From: Psettodes erumei
Lineage: Eukaryota; Chordata; Actinopteri; Pleuronectiformes; Psettodidae
Direction of reading: 5' to 3'
Assembly (NCBI GenBank): GCA_016785225.1
Contig: JAFBJZ010000943.1
Span: 124,001-188,000, forward strand
DNA length: 64,000 bases
Positions 47,706 to 58,900 of the stretch are shown here, one piece after another (positions within the stretch are counted from its first letter, which is position 1; the number at the start of each line of letters is the position of its first letter). Position numbers and translations under genes: made by a program. The notes below the pieces were generated by a model. That model did no database searches and was not told the DNA's origin. It saw only the letters and a list, made by a program, of their open reading frames with translations.

Positions 47706-49805
47706 CTCAAGTGGTTGCATAACACAGCAGGGGAAAAAAAAAAACAACTCTCATTCCTTGCCTTTGTTCCTGCCAGAGTCTCTTCAGAATCTAATAAACT
47801 CTAAACCAAGACTGCTCTTTTTTTCCCCTTTACCTCAAAGTGTCTCTTTTTCTCAACACACATTGCGCTTCAATAACCGAACGGGCAGCGAGGTCTCATG
47901 CTTTTCAAGTGAACGGCAAACCTGGACTGGGCTGTGTGATGTCACCAGGCCCGTGAGCAATAGGTTGAAATGTTCCAAATGGAAAACAGCGGGCCTTCCT
48001 CAGCTATGAGAACCATCGCAGGACACCGTGTCTCTAAACAGTTCTCAGTTTCACTTTTGGCCTGACCACAGACACTGTCACAGCTGCGGCTGCAGTATCA
48101 AGGTGCCGCTTCCTGATTATTCACAGCGAAACTGGTTGGGGAGCGGGGCGGCAGCCTGAAACGCTGCTCACCACTTCGCCTGCGCAGCTTGTGCACAAAC
48201 TATTAGACCGCAATTTTATCTTGATAACACACAACGCTGCAAAACGCTTTCACAACAAACTATCTGGATGACTGTACGCTGCACTTCAGAGCCACACAAT
48301 GAGGCCTGTTTTCCATGACACACTCTCCTGTGCAAGCTGTGAAAGTTTCTTTTCCTTTTAAAACTTTGCAAATCAATTATCAGAAATGTAATTATTTGCA
48401 CTGTGTATCACATCTAAGCATGAGTAATAGAGACATTCTCTATCAGCTAAACCAGCCCTGACGGTGCCAAAGCAGCGGAAACAGCGCAACCTGGAAGTTT
48501 GTTTATATGGTTTTATTTCCTCTCTGGGCCATCTCACTTAGCACAAAGGTCATGACAGCTGCACAGTCTGCGAATATCCTGTCCTACTGCACGTACTTCA
48601 AGCTCTCATTTCTCACTCCTACTCATGAGGACTAGTTTGTGCTCATGCCCCTGCAAATTACCAGCGCAATAACCCAAATTCTGCTCACCAACGCTCCGCA
48701 GCTCACAAGACAGCCTGCCACATCCCTTAAGGTCATTAGGCTAGAGTTACATAACCTGTGGGAAGCCTACAGCAGTCTGCCCACCACACACTGTCAGCAT
48801 GACTTTCTGATTATCCAAGCTCTCTTATTATGGAGACCAACAGAAACACAGCTCCAAAGGGACACACTCTAGATGGCGTTGCTTGTGACCTGCCAAGCTC
48901 CAGCCCCAAAGATTAAGACTACAGTCGTCCTCATGGAAATGCAATGGTTAAAGTTTCCAAAAAAGTCCTTGGTTCTGGCTTAACAAAACCTTAGAACACG
49001 TTAAGCCTGTATGAGAAGGTTGAAATCAGTAATACATTTATAACCAGTCTATTTTGGCAGGATTTTTACTGCCTGGTTATTTGGGGCTGTCTCCCTTTGG
49101 AGCAACAGCGCCAAAGCAAAGGTCAAGGTGACATGGGAATTAGCAGGAGGAGAAGCAGCGACAATGCAGAGGCCAAGGCGTGTGTACCTGGTCTCGCTCG
49201 TGGGGGAGGAGCGTCACTGATGTCAGGACCAAGGGGGAAGTACTCAGACACCTGGAGCCTCTTCCATCAGCGCTGCCGTGGCTGAGCTTGTACCGCGGGC
49301 CGTTTTTCAACAACCTGCCGTTGTTAACCGACCGCTTGGCCGCCAGCCGTAACCTCTGTCGGAAAGCAGGGTTATCAACAATGACCGAGAGGTCGTCCTG
49401 GTTCCTCAGATACCTCTCCATGTTTTTCAGTGAGGAGCCATGGGTATCATCCAGGCCCTCAATGGCCCTCTTAAGTATTTTATTCCAATCGATATGGCGC
49501 AGATCGCTTGAACTCCATAGAGATTCCTTTGATGGCACAGACACGTTTGCAGGCGGGATTGATCCAACTCTCCCAGGATTTCCTGGGTCCTTGTAGGAGG
49601 CGCTCCCTTTATTTGTAACCTTGAGAATAGAGCCATCATGAACACTTAATTCCAACTGCTCAAGGACGGTCTTCTTGTCCAGTCCATGTGATGTAGCCAC
49701 CGCATGACAAATTCTCTCCTCCGAGGGCCTCTGCTTTTGCCTTTTGATTTTCTGTATTGCTTCAAGAATCCACTCCGTGTACAGAGGGTTTGCAAGTTTT
49801 ACCAT
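31503..49805 (-). CDS. kat6b: Histone acetyltransferase KAT6B (MORF), MYST family
   Basis: Catalytic subunit of the MOZ/MORF complex that acetylates histone H3. Sixteen coding exons: 49805-49188, 45150-45042, 43789-43674, 43463-43382, 42884-42755, 42558-41595, 40492-40371, 39959-39847, 39728-39587, 39452-39291, 38716-38623, 37063-36832, 36551-36389, 35959-35666, 34790-34493 and 34357-31503; about 2,164 codons. Order: winged-helix N-terminus (MVKLANPLYTEWIL), two PHD fingers (CSFCLG through ICQVC), MYST C2HC finger (CEFCLKY), acetyl-CoA loop QRQGFGR, an Asp-rich tract, then the Ser/Met-rich activation domain ending GMSKQSLKGPFIRR. KAT6B, not KAT6A, from GLSHIYTTQGQSRKK and synteny with adk. 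All junction phases agree except that exon 42558-41595 is one base short, breaking the frame. Confidence 0.95.
32390..32690 (-). repeat. kat6b: Coding tandem triplets: His/Gln/Ser/Asn-rich tract in kat6b
   Basis: Inside the last exon about 95 residues are built from SQH, NQH and related triplets (for example SQHSQHSQHSQH and NHHHNHH). On the plus strand this shows as CTGTGCTGG/CTGATTGTG repeats. The frame stays open throughout. The flanks, CVVVERPPS on one side and MAQCAIPTNF on the other, are adjacent in human KAT6B as I remember it, so the tract looks like an expansion in the fish lineage. Confidence 0.85.
34592..34623 (-). repeat. kat6b: Coding Glu tract in kat6b
   Basis: A (TCC)n/(TCT)n run on the plus strand encodes about ten consecutive Glu residues after KM. 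It is the short counterpart of the long acidic stretches of mammalian KAT6A/B. Confidence 0.7.
35734..35775 (-). repeat. kat6b: Coding Asp tract in kat6b
   Basis: A run of GTC/ATC triplets on the plus strand encodes about eleven consecutive Asp residues after DDDA, ending in SDGSDGSPP. It sits where human KAT6B has its long Glu stretch, so acidity is kept with another residue. Confidence 0.7.
42117..42140 (-). other. kat6b: One-base frame break in kat6b exon 6
   Basis: Reading on the minus strand, the frame that encodes KGLIDGLSKFFTPSP and later FAADATQK ends its similarity at the AAAA run at about 42,127-42,130. The continuation SSALPPAS, then SPQSSSSQ and LFDGLSHIYTTQ lies in another frame. 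The exon is 964 bases, but the phases of both neighbours require 2 modulo 3. Sequencing error, assembly error or a real indel are all possible. Confidence 0.85.
44802..44824 (+). repeat. Poly-T run in a kat6b intron
   Basis: Twenty-three consecutive T residues followed by AGG, in the intron between 43,790 and 45,041. The rest of that intron is single-copy looking. Confidence 0.8.
47466..47520 (+). repeat. (TA)n(TG)n microsatellite
   Basis: About ten TA units pass directly into about seventeen TG units. It is a compound dinucleotide repeat of a kind that varies in length and can adopt non-B DNA. Confidence 0.95.
47667..47700 (+). repeat. (GA)n microsatellite
   Basis: About seventeen uninterrupted GA units, 150 bases from the TA/TG repeat in the same kat6b intron. 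Confidence 0.95.
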
Positions 49806-52500
49806 GGTTGAACAATTAGACACACAAAAATGTGATCCATACAGATTCCCCCTTTCTGCTGCTGAACACTAGGTACATCCACATCCTTAATAAGGTCAAA
49901 AAGTTATGTTCCAAGCCAGCATCCGCATACTTCTTCTCAATCCTGGGTATTTGACATCGAGCTTAAGCAAAGGTTGGCACTAATAAATTCCACAATGGTA
50001 GTTACCAGCTGACCTGGAGCTTCAGTTATTCAATCCCAGATCAGATCTAAAAAGGAAAAAGAGAGAGAAAAACAAGTTGGTCAAATGCATTAAAAAACAC
50101 TCCTGTAATTAGTTGGTTTCTTCTTATTCACTTTCTGTAAAGTAGGCTGAAGCATACTGGACACACAGGCTAAGCCAGAGGAATGCAAGGCTTTTAAGAA
50201 GTGCTAAAACATGAGAAACAGATGGATAAAAACAGATGCAGGAGCTGTCATGGCTGCTGAAGAAATTAGACTTAATCCATAGTCTGACGGTAAATCCACA
50301 CACCACACCAGATGTCCGTTTCAAAAAGAGACGAGTTTTGTGAAAGAAGTGAGTTTTGACACAGTGACAGGTAGTTAGAAACTTCTACCGAGTTCTGGAA
50401 AAAGTAGAAACAGTCTCTCCTCGACAGATTTTCGGTTTTAGATTCCTTTCCGGACATAAAAGTTCACATTAACTTCTGCGGCACGAAATTTCCGAAATGT
50501 CACCGCAACATTTTCTTACTCCTTAACGCAAAAAACAGCAAAAAAAAAAAGAAGGGGAAAAAGAAGAACATACGTAAAGTTTAACCGTTAGTTGTCCGCA
50601 CGCGACTTTTGACAGCTCGACGTCCGCTGCGACGAACTGATCAGCGCGAGGGCTTTTAATGACAAGCCCTGTAATCGATAAGCTCACTTCCCTGACAGCG
50701 GACGTTACTAAAGGTCCAGAAGCACGTCTGCGAAGCACCGCCGAGCCGTTTGACGAAGAAAGAACCCGGTAATAACCGCGTAACAAACCCTGGAGTTGTG
50801 TTCCGCCGAGTTGAGCAGATAAATGACAGCGCTGCCAGCGTTACTGATGTCACCTAAACAGTCGCCATTTTGTTACAATGTTGTAGTTTACATGAATCCG
50901 ACATGACGCTGATTACAATCCAATGGAGTCTCATTAAACCTTACCTTACACTAATGTGCCCTCCCCAGCAACTTCAATATTGGCTGTAAAGGCGAGATCC
51001 GATTTCTGGTTTGATAAAGCACATGTCAATCTTTATGTATGAGCTCACTCAGAGAGGCACGGCACTGGCTGTATGATCTGTCACTTCACTCAATTGACCC
51101 GCCTCTTAAGGTGCCTCCGGTGATGAATTCATATCGTTTACCTCCAACACGCATAATATCTCAACTTACTTTTCTCCAACCGCGGCGACGCGATTTTATT
51201 AACTTGTAAATACAATATGACGGGCATAAACCGACTGAGCGGTGATTAAATGAGATGAATATTTAACCTCATTTGCAAAGCGTTTAACGCCGGCCCACCT
51301 TTACTTAGATTCCTCCTTGAAACAGTTGGTTACACTTGAAAGTGATTTGGATCGTTTTAGACTTTAATTGGCTGTTTGTTAAATCTATCATTTGTTTGCA
51401 TAAAAACCTGCTAACGCTCGAGCGCTGATTTAAAGTGGAACACGTTTTTATCATTATTATTATCATCATCTTATGTGTACACACACGCACGCACGCACGC
51501 ACACACACATAAATTCCAAGGAGCATATTCAAGAGTCCTGCAGGCTAAATGTGTCTAAGCTATCGCCTTTCCTCGTCTTTATCTGCCTCCCTTTTTCATT
51601 ATTTTCCCCGAGAGGAGCCGTAATTCTCCCGATGCTTAACATATAAAGTATATGACGTTGAATCGAGGGCGAGAAATAAATGTTCCGCCAAGCCAAAAAA
51701 GAAAAAGAAAAGTAGGTTTTCGACTCGCTCCCACGTCTGCCAGCGAAATTACTAACGTCCCTGCGTTGCGCTGTGCAATGATGGCATGACCTCTTTATCA
51801 CCATTAACTATCAGATATCTCCGATGAGGAAAAAATAGTGAGCCCTGGAGGGGGAGGGGGGGAGGAAAAAAGACGTTCAGGGGGGAATACAAGTTAACAC
51901 GACTGCTGGGAGAGTGGCTCCTTCATCGCTGCGTCTCAATTATGTATCGCCAGTTTCTTATGCTCCGCTTTTCACATTATATTAGGAAATGATACAAAGC
52001 CTCTCTGTATTTTTTTTTGCACACCGTTTTTGTTACACAAACGACCTCTCTCTCTCTGTATAATCTGCCACCGCCACCGCCGTGGGCGAGAAGGCACAAC
52101 AAATTAACGCCAAGTTTCATGCAAGGACGAACATATAACTAGTATGACAGAAAATAAATAAAAAAGAAAGAGGGCACACAGGCTACCGTAAATATTTGCT
52201 GGTAGTTTACCTCTTCCAAGTTTTTTACCCCCCTCGGATACTCCTCTTCATTATCGGGGAAACGTCGAAGGATAAATGTGCGGCGACATATCCGAGCGAT
52301 TTCGTGGGATTTGATCTCTTTAAAACGAGGGCTGAGAAGCTTGCGCCGAGACATGGAGAGGACCTGATAACAACTAATTGAAAGGTTAATCTACATAGCA
52401 GCCTGTGACAAAGTGGTACCCTCCCCCTTCTTCTTCTTCCACTGTAGACATCCCTACTTCAGTGTAGTGGAGCGGACCGTCGCCCCTTTTAGTGCGCTCC
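49806..52500 (-). promoter_or_regulatory. kat6b: kat6b 5' UTR exons and promoter region
   Basis: Upstream of the kat6b ATG. A minus-strand acceptor TTTTTAG ends near 50,048 and would start the 5' UTR part of the first coding exon. A donor GAG|GTAAAC at 52,210 could end a non-coding first exon. The stretch 50,450-50,860 and that at 52,050-52,500 have more CpG than their surroundings. The intervening DNA shows no coding exon. The transcription start cannot be fixed from sequence alone. Confidence 0.35.
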
Positions 52501-55110
52501 TACAATGATATTGTCAATTTCACTCCCCACCACCACCACCACCACCACCCCTCCATCAACATGTCCAGTGATGAGCCAAGAGGAACATTTTTACACTTCA
52601 TGTTCTTGGTGGATTAGTGTCGGCGAGCTGCATAACATTTTTTCTATGTCATAACACTCTATTAACATTTATTCCCTATGGGCATTTTTAAATTCCACTG
52701 ATGTGCAGCAGATAGAAGCTCATGTGTGATTGATTTTGACATAAACACATAAATCCAGACTTTTATTTCAAAGTGAGCTATATCTTGCACTGGCCAATTT
52801 CACCCAGGGCAGAGTGGGATATTATACACTAACACCCTAATCTGCTAATTAACTTCACCATACCCAAGGAAGAGCAGTGGTTGTTGGCAATAATGTAGAT
52901 CATTAAATTTTCACTCTTTAGATTTGCGCTCCCCTCGCTCCATTCACCAACTCTTTAGCGGCATTAGAAATGCCAGAAAGCCTAATTTTTCATGGAGTAA
53001 TACAGATGTAATGAGAGAGATAATTGTAACTTCCCATCAGATTATGAACACATGGTGTACTGTACAGGCAGCATTAAAAAGATCTCAAATGGCAACATTA
53101 AGACCCTTTGAAAAGACATATTTGACGTGTAATTTGATTTGGATTGATTTAATTCTCCTTTTAATAGTCTTTTCATTTCATCATTATGCTGTGCCTGCAT
53201 CAGATGCACCTCTTTCTACCTTGATGACCTTGTTGATGGTTTCTATTTACCCGTTTGCCCCATTTACCCTTCAGTACATTCCATTCATACAGTATCTTCC
53301 TGCCATTCAGTCCTTGACATTTACTTCAATCTACTTACAGGCAATTTGTGGTTAACACAAAATGTTATTTCATTGAGGTGCTGCTGTAAAAGTAGCTGAA
53401 ATGTGAATGAAGAGGGTTCAGAGTTGATGCACGCAGGGCTGGTGTCGTGATGGAGGCACTGACCAAACCTGCCTGTGTCTGGTTATAATGAATGCCACCC
53501 TGGGCCCCAGCAGGTCCTCCACTGCTGCACGGGTCCAGGGATAATTTGAATTGGAGCATGTGCCATTGCAATCTGCCCATCCCCCTCTTCAATCCCTGCC
53601 AACTGCCACACTGGTGTTCACAAACACTGCTGCCCATCTGCGGGGCAAAACACAGGCCAGGGCCCCACTTACTCCTTTCGCCTGCATTCAGAAAAATATA
53701 TTCTGGTCGTGAACTCACTTTTGTGGGCAAATACCACAAAGTCAAGCTTTTCCTCGCCCTACTTCCAACTTGTTTACAGCATATTTAACTCAGAGTAGTA
53801 AATAAAAATAGATATTGTAGATTGGTACTACATAATGAAACTGGCGTTAAACATTTTCAAAATGCCTACGGCTCATTATCTTACAAAACATGAGAGTATT
53901 GTACAATTTAAATGAAATGCACACATTTTATGTTTGTTTTCCCACCTCTTCTATTCATTGAGCACAGCAAAAGTTTACCAGGAAAAGTGAGAAAAGTATG
54001 TTTAGTAGTTTCCTTATTGTGGCAGACATTCTCATTACTTAATCATGGCTCCCTCTTTTTGTGTTTGTGTTTTGCCATCTGTCATCTTGAGAAGCAAATG
54101 AACCAGCTGCCATGGACTGTGATCTTGCCCAATCAGAAATGTGGTCCTTTTCAAAGCGCATCTGTGTGAAACCTTAAAAAATGCTGATGAAAAAAAAAGT
54201 GCCTCAAAGTTGTTAATAACATTTTGGCTGGAGAATGTTTTCACCTTGATGCCCCCAATTAGCATAAATGTATAAACCATGGCTCATTGTGGAAAACTGA
54301 GCTCTTGTGCAGTGAATGTAAAAACTGGATTCCTCCTGACACGCTCAGAGTAAGTGAAAGAAAATATGATGTAACAGGTTGTTCGAGGAAAACAAAAAAA
54401 GTTATTCTCATTCTCACCTCTTTGTAGAGCACATGAGTGCTGAATTGTTTCCCAGAACACAGTGTCTGAACACTTCAGACACTGCCCAGCACTTCTGCTG
54501 GCCCACAGTCAGTGGGAGGGGAGGGGAGGGGAGGAGCCTCCCTCTGATCCTTGTCTCCAACCCCCAGCGACAGCACAGCTGGGCATGAAGGATCAGCCTA
54601 ATTTCCAGGTCCCTCTAATGATCGCCACGAAGAGCAACCACTAATCCCTAAACTGAGAGAAATGATCTTCTGTAGCCCTGCAGAGCAGCTCCAGACCCTG
54701 TGAGTCCACTTAGGACCCAACGAACAAGAGTGGGGGTGTCTGAGCGGAGCCAGGACACCAGGCTGATCCACCCCCCCACCCCCCTTTCAATGCCCTCCAT
54801 AATGGGGGTGTTGAGCTGTCCAAAAGTGATTAGCATGAGGGAGCCTCTGACTGATTAAATAATGGGCAAATACACAAACCTGTGAGTTACAATGTTTTGC
54901 CCACCTTAATTTAACTGCTGTTAAAGCAAAATATTATACATCAAAATGGACTTTGTTTTGGAATAGGTGCATCTTGGAGTTTGACATTGTTTTATTTGTA
55001 TAATAACAAAAAAAACAGTTTTCCAGTTTTATACTGTTCAAACTTCTGGAAATTGGAAAGCCACCCATAATGACACCCCATCCACGATTTTTGGGGATTA
55101 CAACAGAGTA
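52501..55110. other. Intergenic between kat6b and adk
   Basis: A (CCA)n stretch is at about 52,530-52,550. The segment 52,900-53,360 is single-copy looking and could be conserved non-coding DNA. A G-rich tract is at 54,512-54,535. No gene was recognised. Confidence 0.4.
54512..54535 (+). repeat. (GGGGA)n tract with G-quadruplex potential
   Basis: Four runs of three or four G separated by single A residues satisfy the usual G-quadruplex pattern. It lies in intergenic DNA about 1.4 kb downstream of adk. Confidence 0.6.
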
Positions 55111-55752
55111 TTAAAGGAATACTCAACTGAAAATGGATTATATTTAGTAGGATATGGTATCACGTTCCAAACGCTCACCCCTTGCAGTCTTGAAAAAAGG
55201 CTCTTTGTAGCTTACTGCTTTGTGAAGGATAGTACTCATAGTTTACCACTACTAAATGTCCAACCTCTGTGTCACACTATTGCCTCTTCATAACTGAGAA
55301 GCTCCAAAGGTTGAAGCATTATTATCAATTTATAGGTGAAGATTCACTAGGAGCATAACGAACATTAGGATCAACAGGGAGAAGTGGATTCTGCAGCAGG
55401 AATGGTCTGAGAAGTTTCTATGGATGTTTAAATAGGTTTCTTTTGGCCTTGAATCTAGGTCACAGTTAGAATTGATTGAAACTCCTCCATGAAGAAGCAA
55501 GAAATAAACTTTTTAGAGCCACATATAGAAACTTTCCAGACCTATGAACCTCTCCACCACTGATCTAATCTTCACACTGTGATAGAAACTATAACCCCTT
55601 TACAAATAAATCACTAAATACTTGACTTCCCACAAAGCTTCAGAGCAATGACGAGGCAATACAGAGTTTTAAACATAGAAAACATATGGATGGTAGAAAT
55701 CATACCATAAGAGATATTCAAAAGTTACATTTTTAGTTGAACGCTCCTTTAA
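55111..55752. mobile_element. TTAA-flanked non-autonomous DNA element (MITE)
   Basis: A 642-bp block is bounded by TTAA at 55,111-55,114 and at 55,749-55,752. The left end reads AAAGGAATACTCAACTGAAA; the reverse complement of the right end reads AAAGGAGCGTTCAACTAAAA. That is about 15 matches in 20, an imperfect terminal inverted repeat. TTAA target duplication is the mark of piggyBac-type transposition. No transposase frame is present, so it would be a MITE mobilised in trans. Confidence 0.6.
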
Positions 55753-55964
55753 ACATGACCATATTATCCCAACATTTGATACTAGTACATTGTTTGAATT
55801 GTATTAAAACATCTGAGCTGCTCATTTGTGCTTGAGAAAAGTAAATCCAAGCTGCAGCGCATAGTCAGTCACTGTAAATAGAAAAAAAATGTACATTAAA
55901 TCCTGAAGAAGTATACATATCCAAGTATGTTGTGTAAAAGATAAACGAGCATTGCTCGGGTGCA
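55753..55964 (-). other. adk: adk 3' UTR region
   Basis: Short stretch between the adk stop on the minus strand and the TTAA element. Nothing coding. Confidence 0.4.
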
Positions 55965-58900
55965 TCAGTGAAAGTCTGGCTTCTCTGGGAAGGTGCACCC
56001 GACTCGTCTAATGATGACGTTGGCAGCATAGTGTCCGGCCCGGATACACTCCTCCAACGCATGCTCTTGGACCAAAGCATAGAGGAATCCTGTGTAGATA
56101 GAAGAGCAGAGGCCAACCTGTAACCATCCATCACTTCCAAAATAGTTTGGGGAGCAGTTACTACTAATATGAGCCAGGTACTAATGGCTTCTGGAAAAAA
56201 AGGACAACCCTATTTCATCCTCAACAGGACCCAAATGATGACTGTTTTATGTGGTGCAATGATCAGCTCACACAGAGTAAAAGCAGCAGGCTAAATGTCA
56301 GGCTCATATAATCTGGAGACCTTACTACGTTACATAGTTGGCCAGTATCAAAGGTTAATTGGCAATGTACACTGAAGTCATGCTGTGTAGAGAATAATTT
56401 CCATGCCATACCTCCCACGAAGGCGTCTCCTGCGCCGTTAGTGTCCACAATATCATTCTGGTCGATGTCCAAAACAGGGAACATGGTCACCCTCTCACCT
56501 GTGGTCGACACACAGGAGGGCTGTTAATTAAAGCTGAACACACAACAGTCTTTTCATTTTTGTTCTTTTTTCTTGCCCCCCAAATTTTGGCTTATTATTT
56601 TGTCGATGGTAACTTGTGACATTAACAGGCAAACATGGTAAACATATACCTGCATAGCATAAGCATGTTACTTCTGTCATTGTGGGTGTGTTAGCCTGCA
56701 GGTGTTTGCGCTTAAGTCACAGTTGCTGAGTCTAAGTACAGCCTCAAAGAGCCGCTAGCATAGATATGAAGGATTGTTCATTTTTGCAAGTTCTAACAGC
56801 ACAGTGACATCTTTTAAGTGTTTACTTAGTTGACCATCAGTATGTTCAGAACTATTCCATTCCAAGATTAAAAGAGAATCCTACTGTTTGAGAGGCTAAG
56901 ATCAGTGAATATTAATCATTTGTACTTGAAAAGTGACACACATTCGACTGTAAATGAAAATTATTCCATGTCAATGGACAAATGACTAGTTAAGATGTTA
57001 AACTAAAAGACACTTCTGGAAATAAACTGCAACAATTTCCCGTAGTGGCTTTGAAAAAAGGCGGCAAAAGCAACAGATGATCACATGCAAAACAAAAATT
57101 TCGCAACATCTCTAAAGCTTTAGGTGAGTGCCCTGGTAAATTAAAAACAATGCAAGAGCAGTTGCTGTGAGTCATTCCAGTTCAAAATGGAATCCATTAA
57201 ATGAGGGTCTCTTATTATCTTCAGTGGATTATACTGCTTCAATTATCAGTAGCATATGCACTTCAAAGAGCCTTCCAGTTTGAAGGAGAGGAGGGAAAAA
57301 AGGAAACAAAAATCTACCAGATGACAAAGTCTAGAGGTGTAGAGTGACATTAAATCAGCAACTTATGTCAGAACAATCTAAACCACGCACACAATCTTCA
57401 AACAATCCAAGGCCCTGGTGCCGACATGAACCTTCAAAAAGGTGCAGGAGACAAAAGACTGACATGTGGATAAAAGGAACATGAGGGGGCTGACAGAACT
57501 CTTATTGGTGAAAAAAAGGGTTAGGAGTTTAAGGAGAACATGAGAAAAAAAGATGACAAAAAAGTTGTTTAATGAGGCTCCCTGCTAATCTAACAATGGC
57601 TCACCAAACAGCTGAGCTGCAGACGAGACACCCAACCTTATCAATTTTTGAATGCATTGTTGTCCTTGTCCTGCAGGGCAAAAGATACACAACCTGCAGC
57701 TGAGCATATGTTCAACACCTGATGTCAAGGAAATTACTGTAATACACCAACTGTGAGGGGAACTCCATCAAGTTGTGGTTGAAAATGACATCTTACAGGG
57801 CAGCATGGTAATGTATTACAGGTCAGAGATTTGGCAGATAAAGTGTTGGATTGTCTTTTTATAATGACACATTTTGTCTTTAAAGGAAAGCAGCTGATTG
57901 TCACTTTGATAATAAATTACAATAAGACAGGAATCTTTTTAGAATCAGCTAATTAGTAGCATAACGACTTTGCTTAATTAATGCCACAGATGAAGCTTGA
58001 GAGTCCTCCTCCCTCTTGAAATGATTAACCACACATGAAAATGTGCTAATAATAAATTCCAGTTTGTCCGTTACTCTACAGTTAAAAAACCAGAGTCGTT
58101 AGATGTGGTCGTGCTCAAGCGACGCAACTTTGCGGCTATAAAACTGGATGCTTTAAAATATGACACTGCTGCACTTGTTCGGCACACAGTCTTCTGTCCC
58201 CCAAAAAAAAAAAAAAAAACAAAAAAAAACCCAACAACAACAACAAAAAAACAGAAATGACTTTGCATAAATACGTTTATGGTAGTAAAGAGAAATGGTT
58301 ACTTTCTGCAGTGGATGCTGGTGCTGCTATTATTAGAAAGACAGTTTGCAACCAGGTAACCTTTCACATGAAGTAATACACTGCATCCAGAGGTGTCAGA
58401 TGGCAATTAACTGTTCTGTTTGGATTCTTTTTAAAATCCTTTAACGAGGAACTGGATTACTTTTTTTAATGCACTCCAGTATATACTTAGTTGCAAGTTC
58501 TTGCTTTGTTGTGTCTTAGTAGCGCTTTGGCTGTCCAAAACTGCCATTTTGTGAAAAGGAACTAACACTAATTTAACTTATCTCTGAATATTTGCAAGAT
58601 TTCCGTTTATTTCCAGTCTTCACAATTATTTCACAAAAAGTGTTAATTTTATGTGACTTGACAAATCACGGATGTTTTCATTTCTACTTCCCTCTGGAGT
58701 AGTGTTCAACAGGTACATTTATCTGACAGGGCTTGTACCTTGGTATTCCAGTTTTTTTTTGTGAATAGGAAAACAGAGAGAAGATTCTTTTCAAAACCCT
58801 TTAAGTTATTTGTAAAATTAGTAGACGTGAACATGTGAATTTGAACTTCGGCACCTCTTCACATTCCTGACCGATCAGCTCACTGTGGGCTGGATGACTC

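Larger units (their letters stand above)
45151..49187 (-). other. kat6b: kat6b intron between first and second coding exons
   Basis: Four kilobases without a recognised coding exon. It contains two strong microsatellites at 47,466-47,520 and 47,667-47,700 and a polypyrimidine-rich stretch near 46,120-46,210. I see no transposon reading frame. Confidence 0.5.

Noticed and set aside
53365..53788. Overlapping frames of 126 and 98 codons on both strands
   Set aside because: Mutual antisense openness without family match or splice context.
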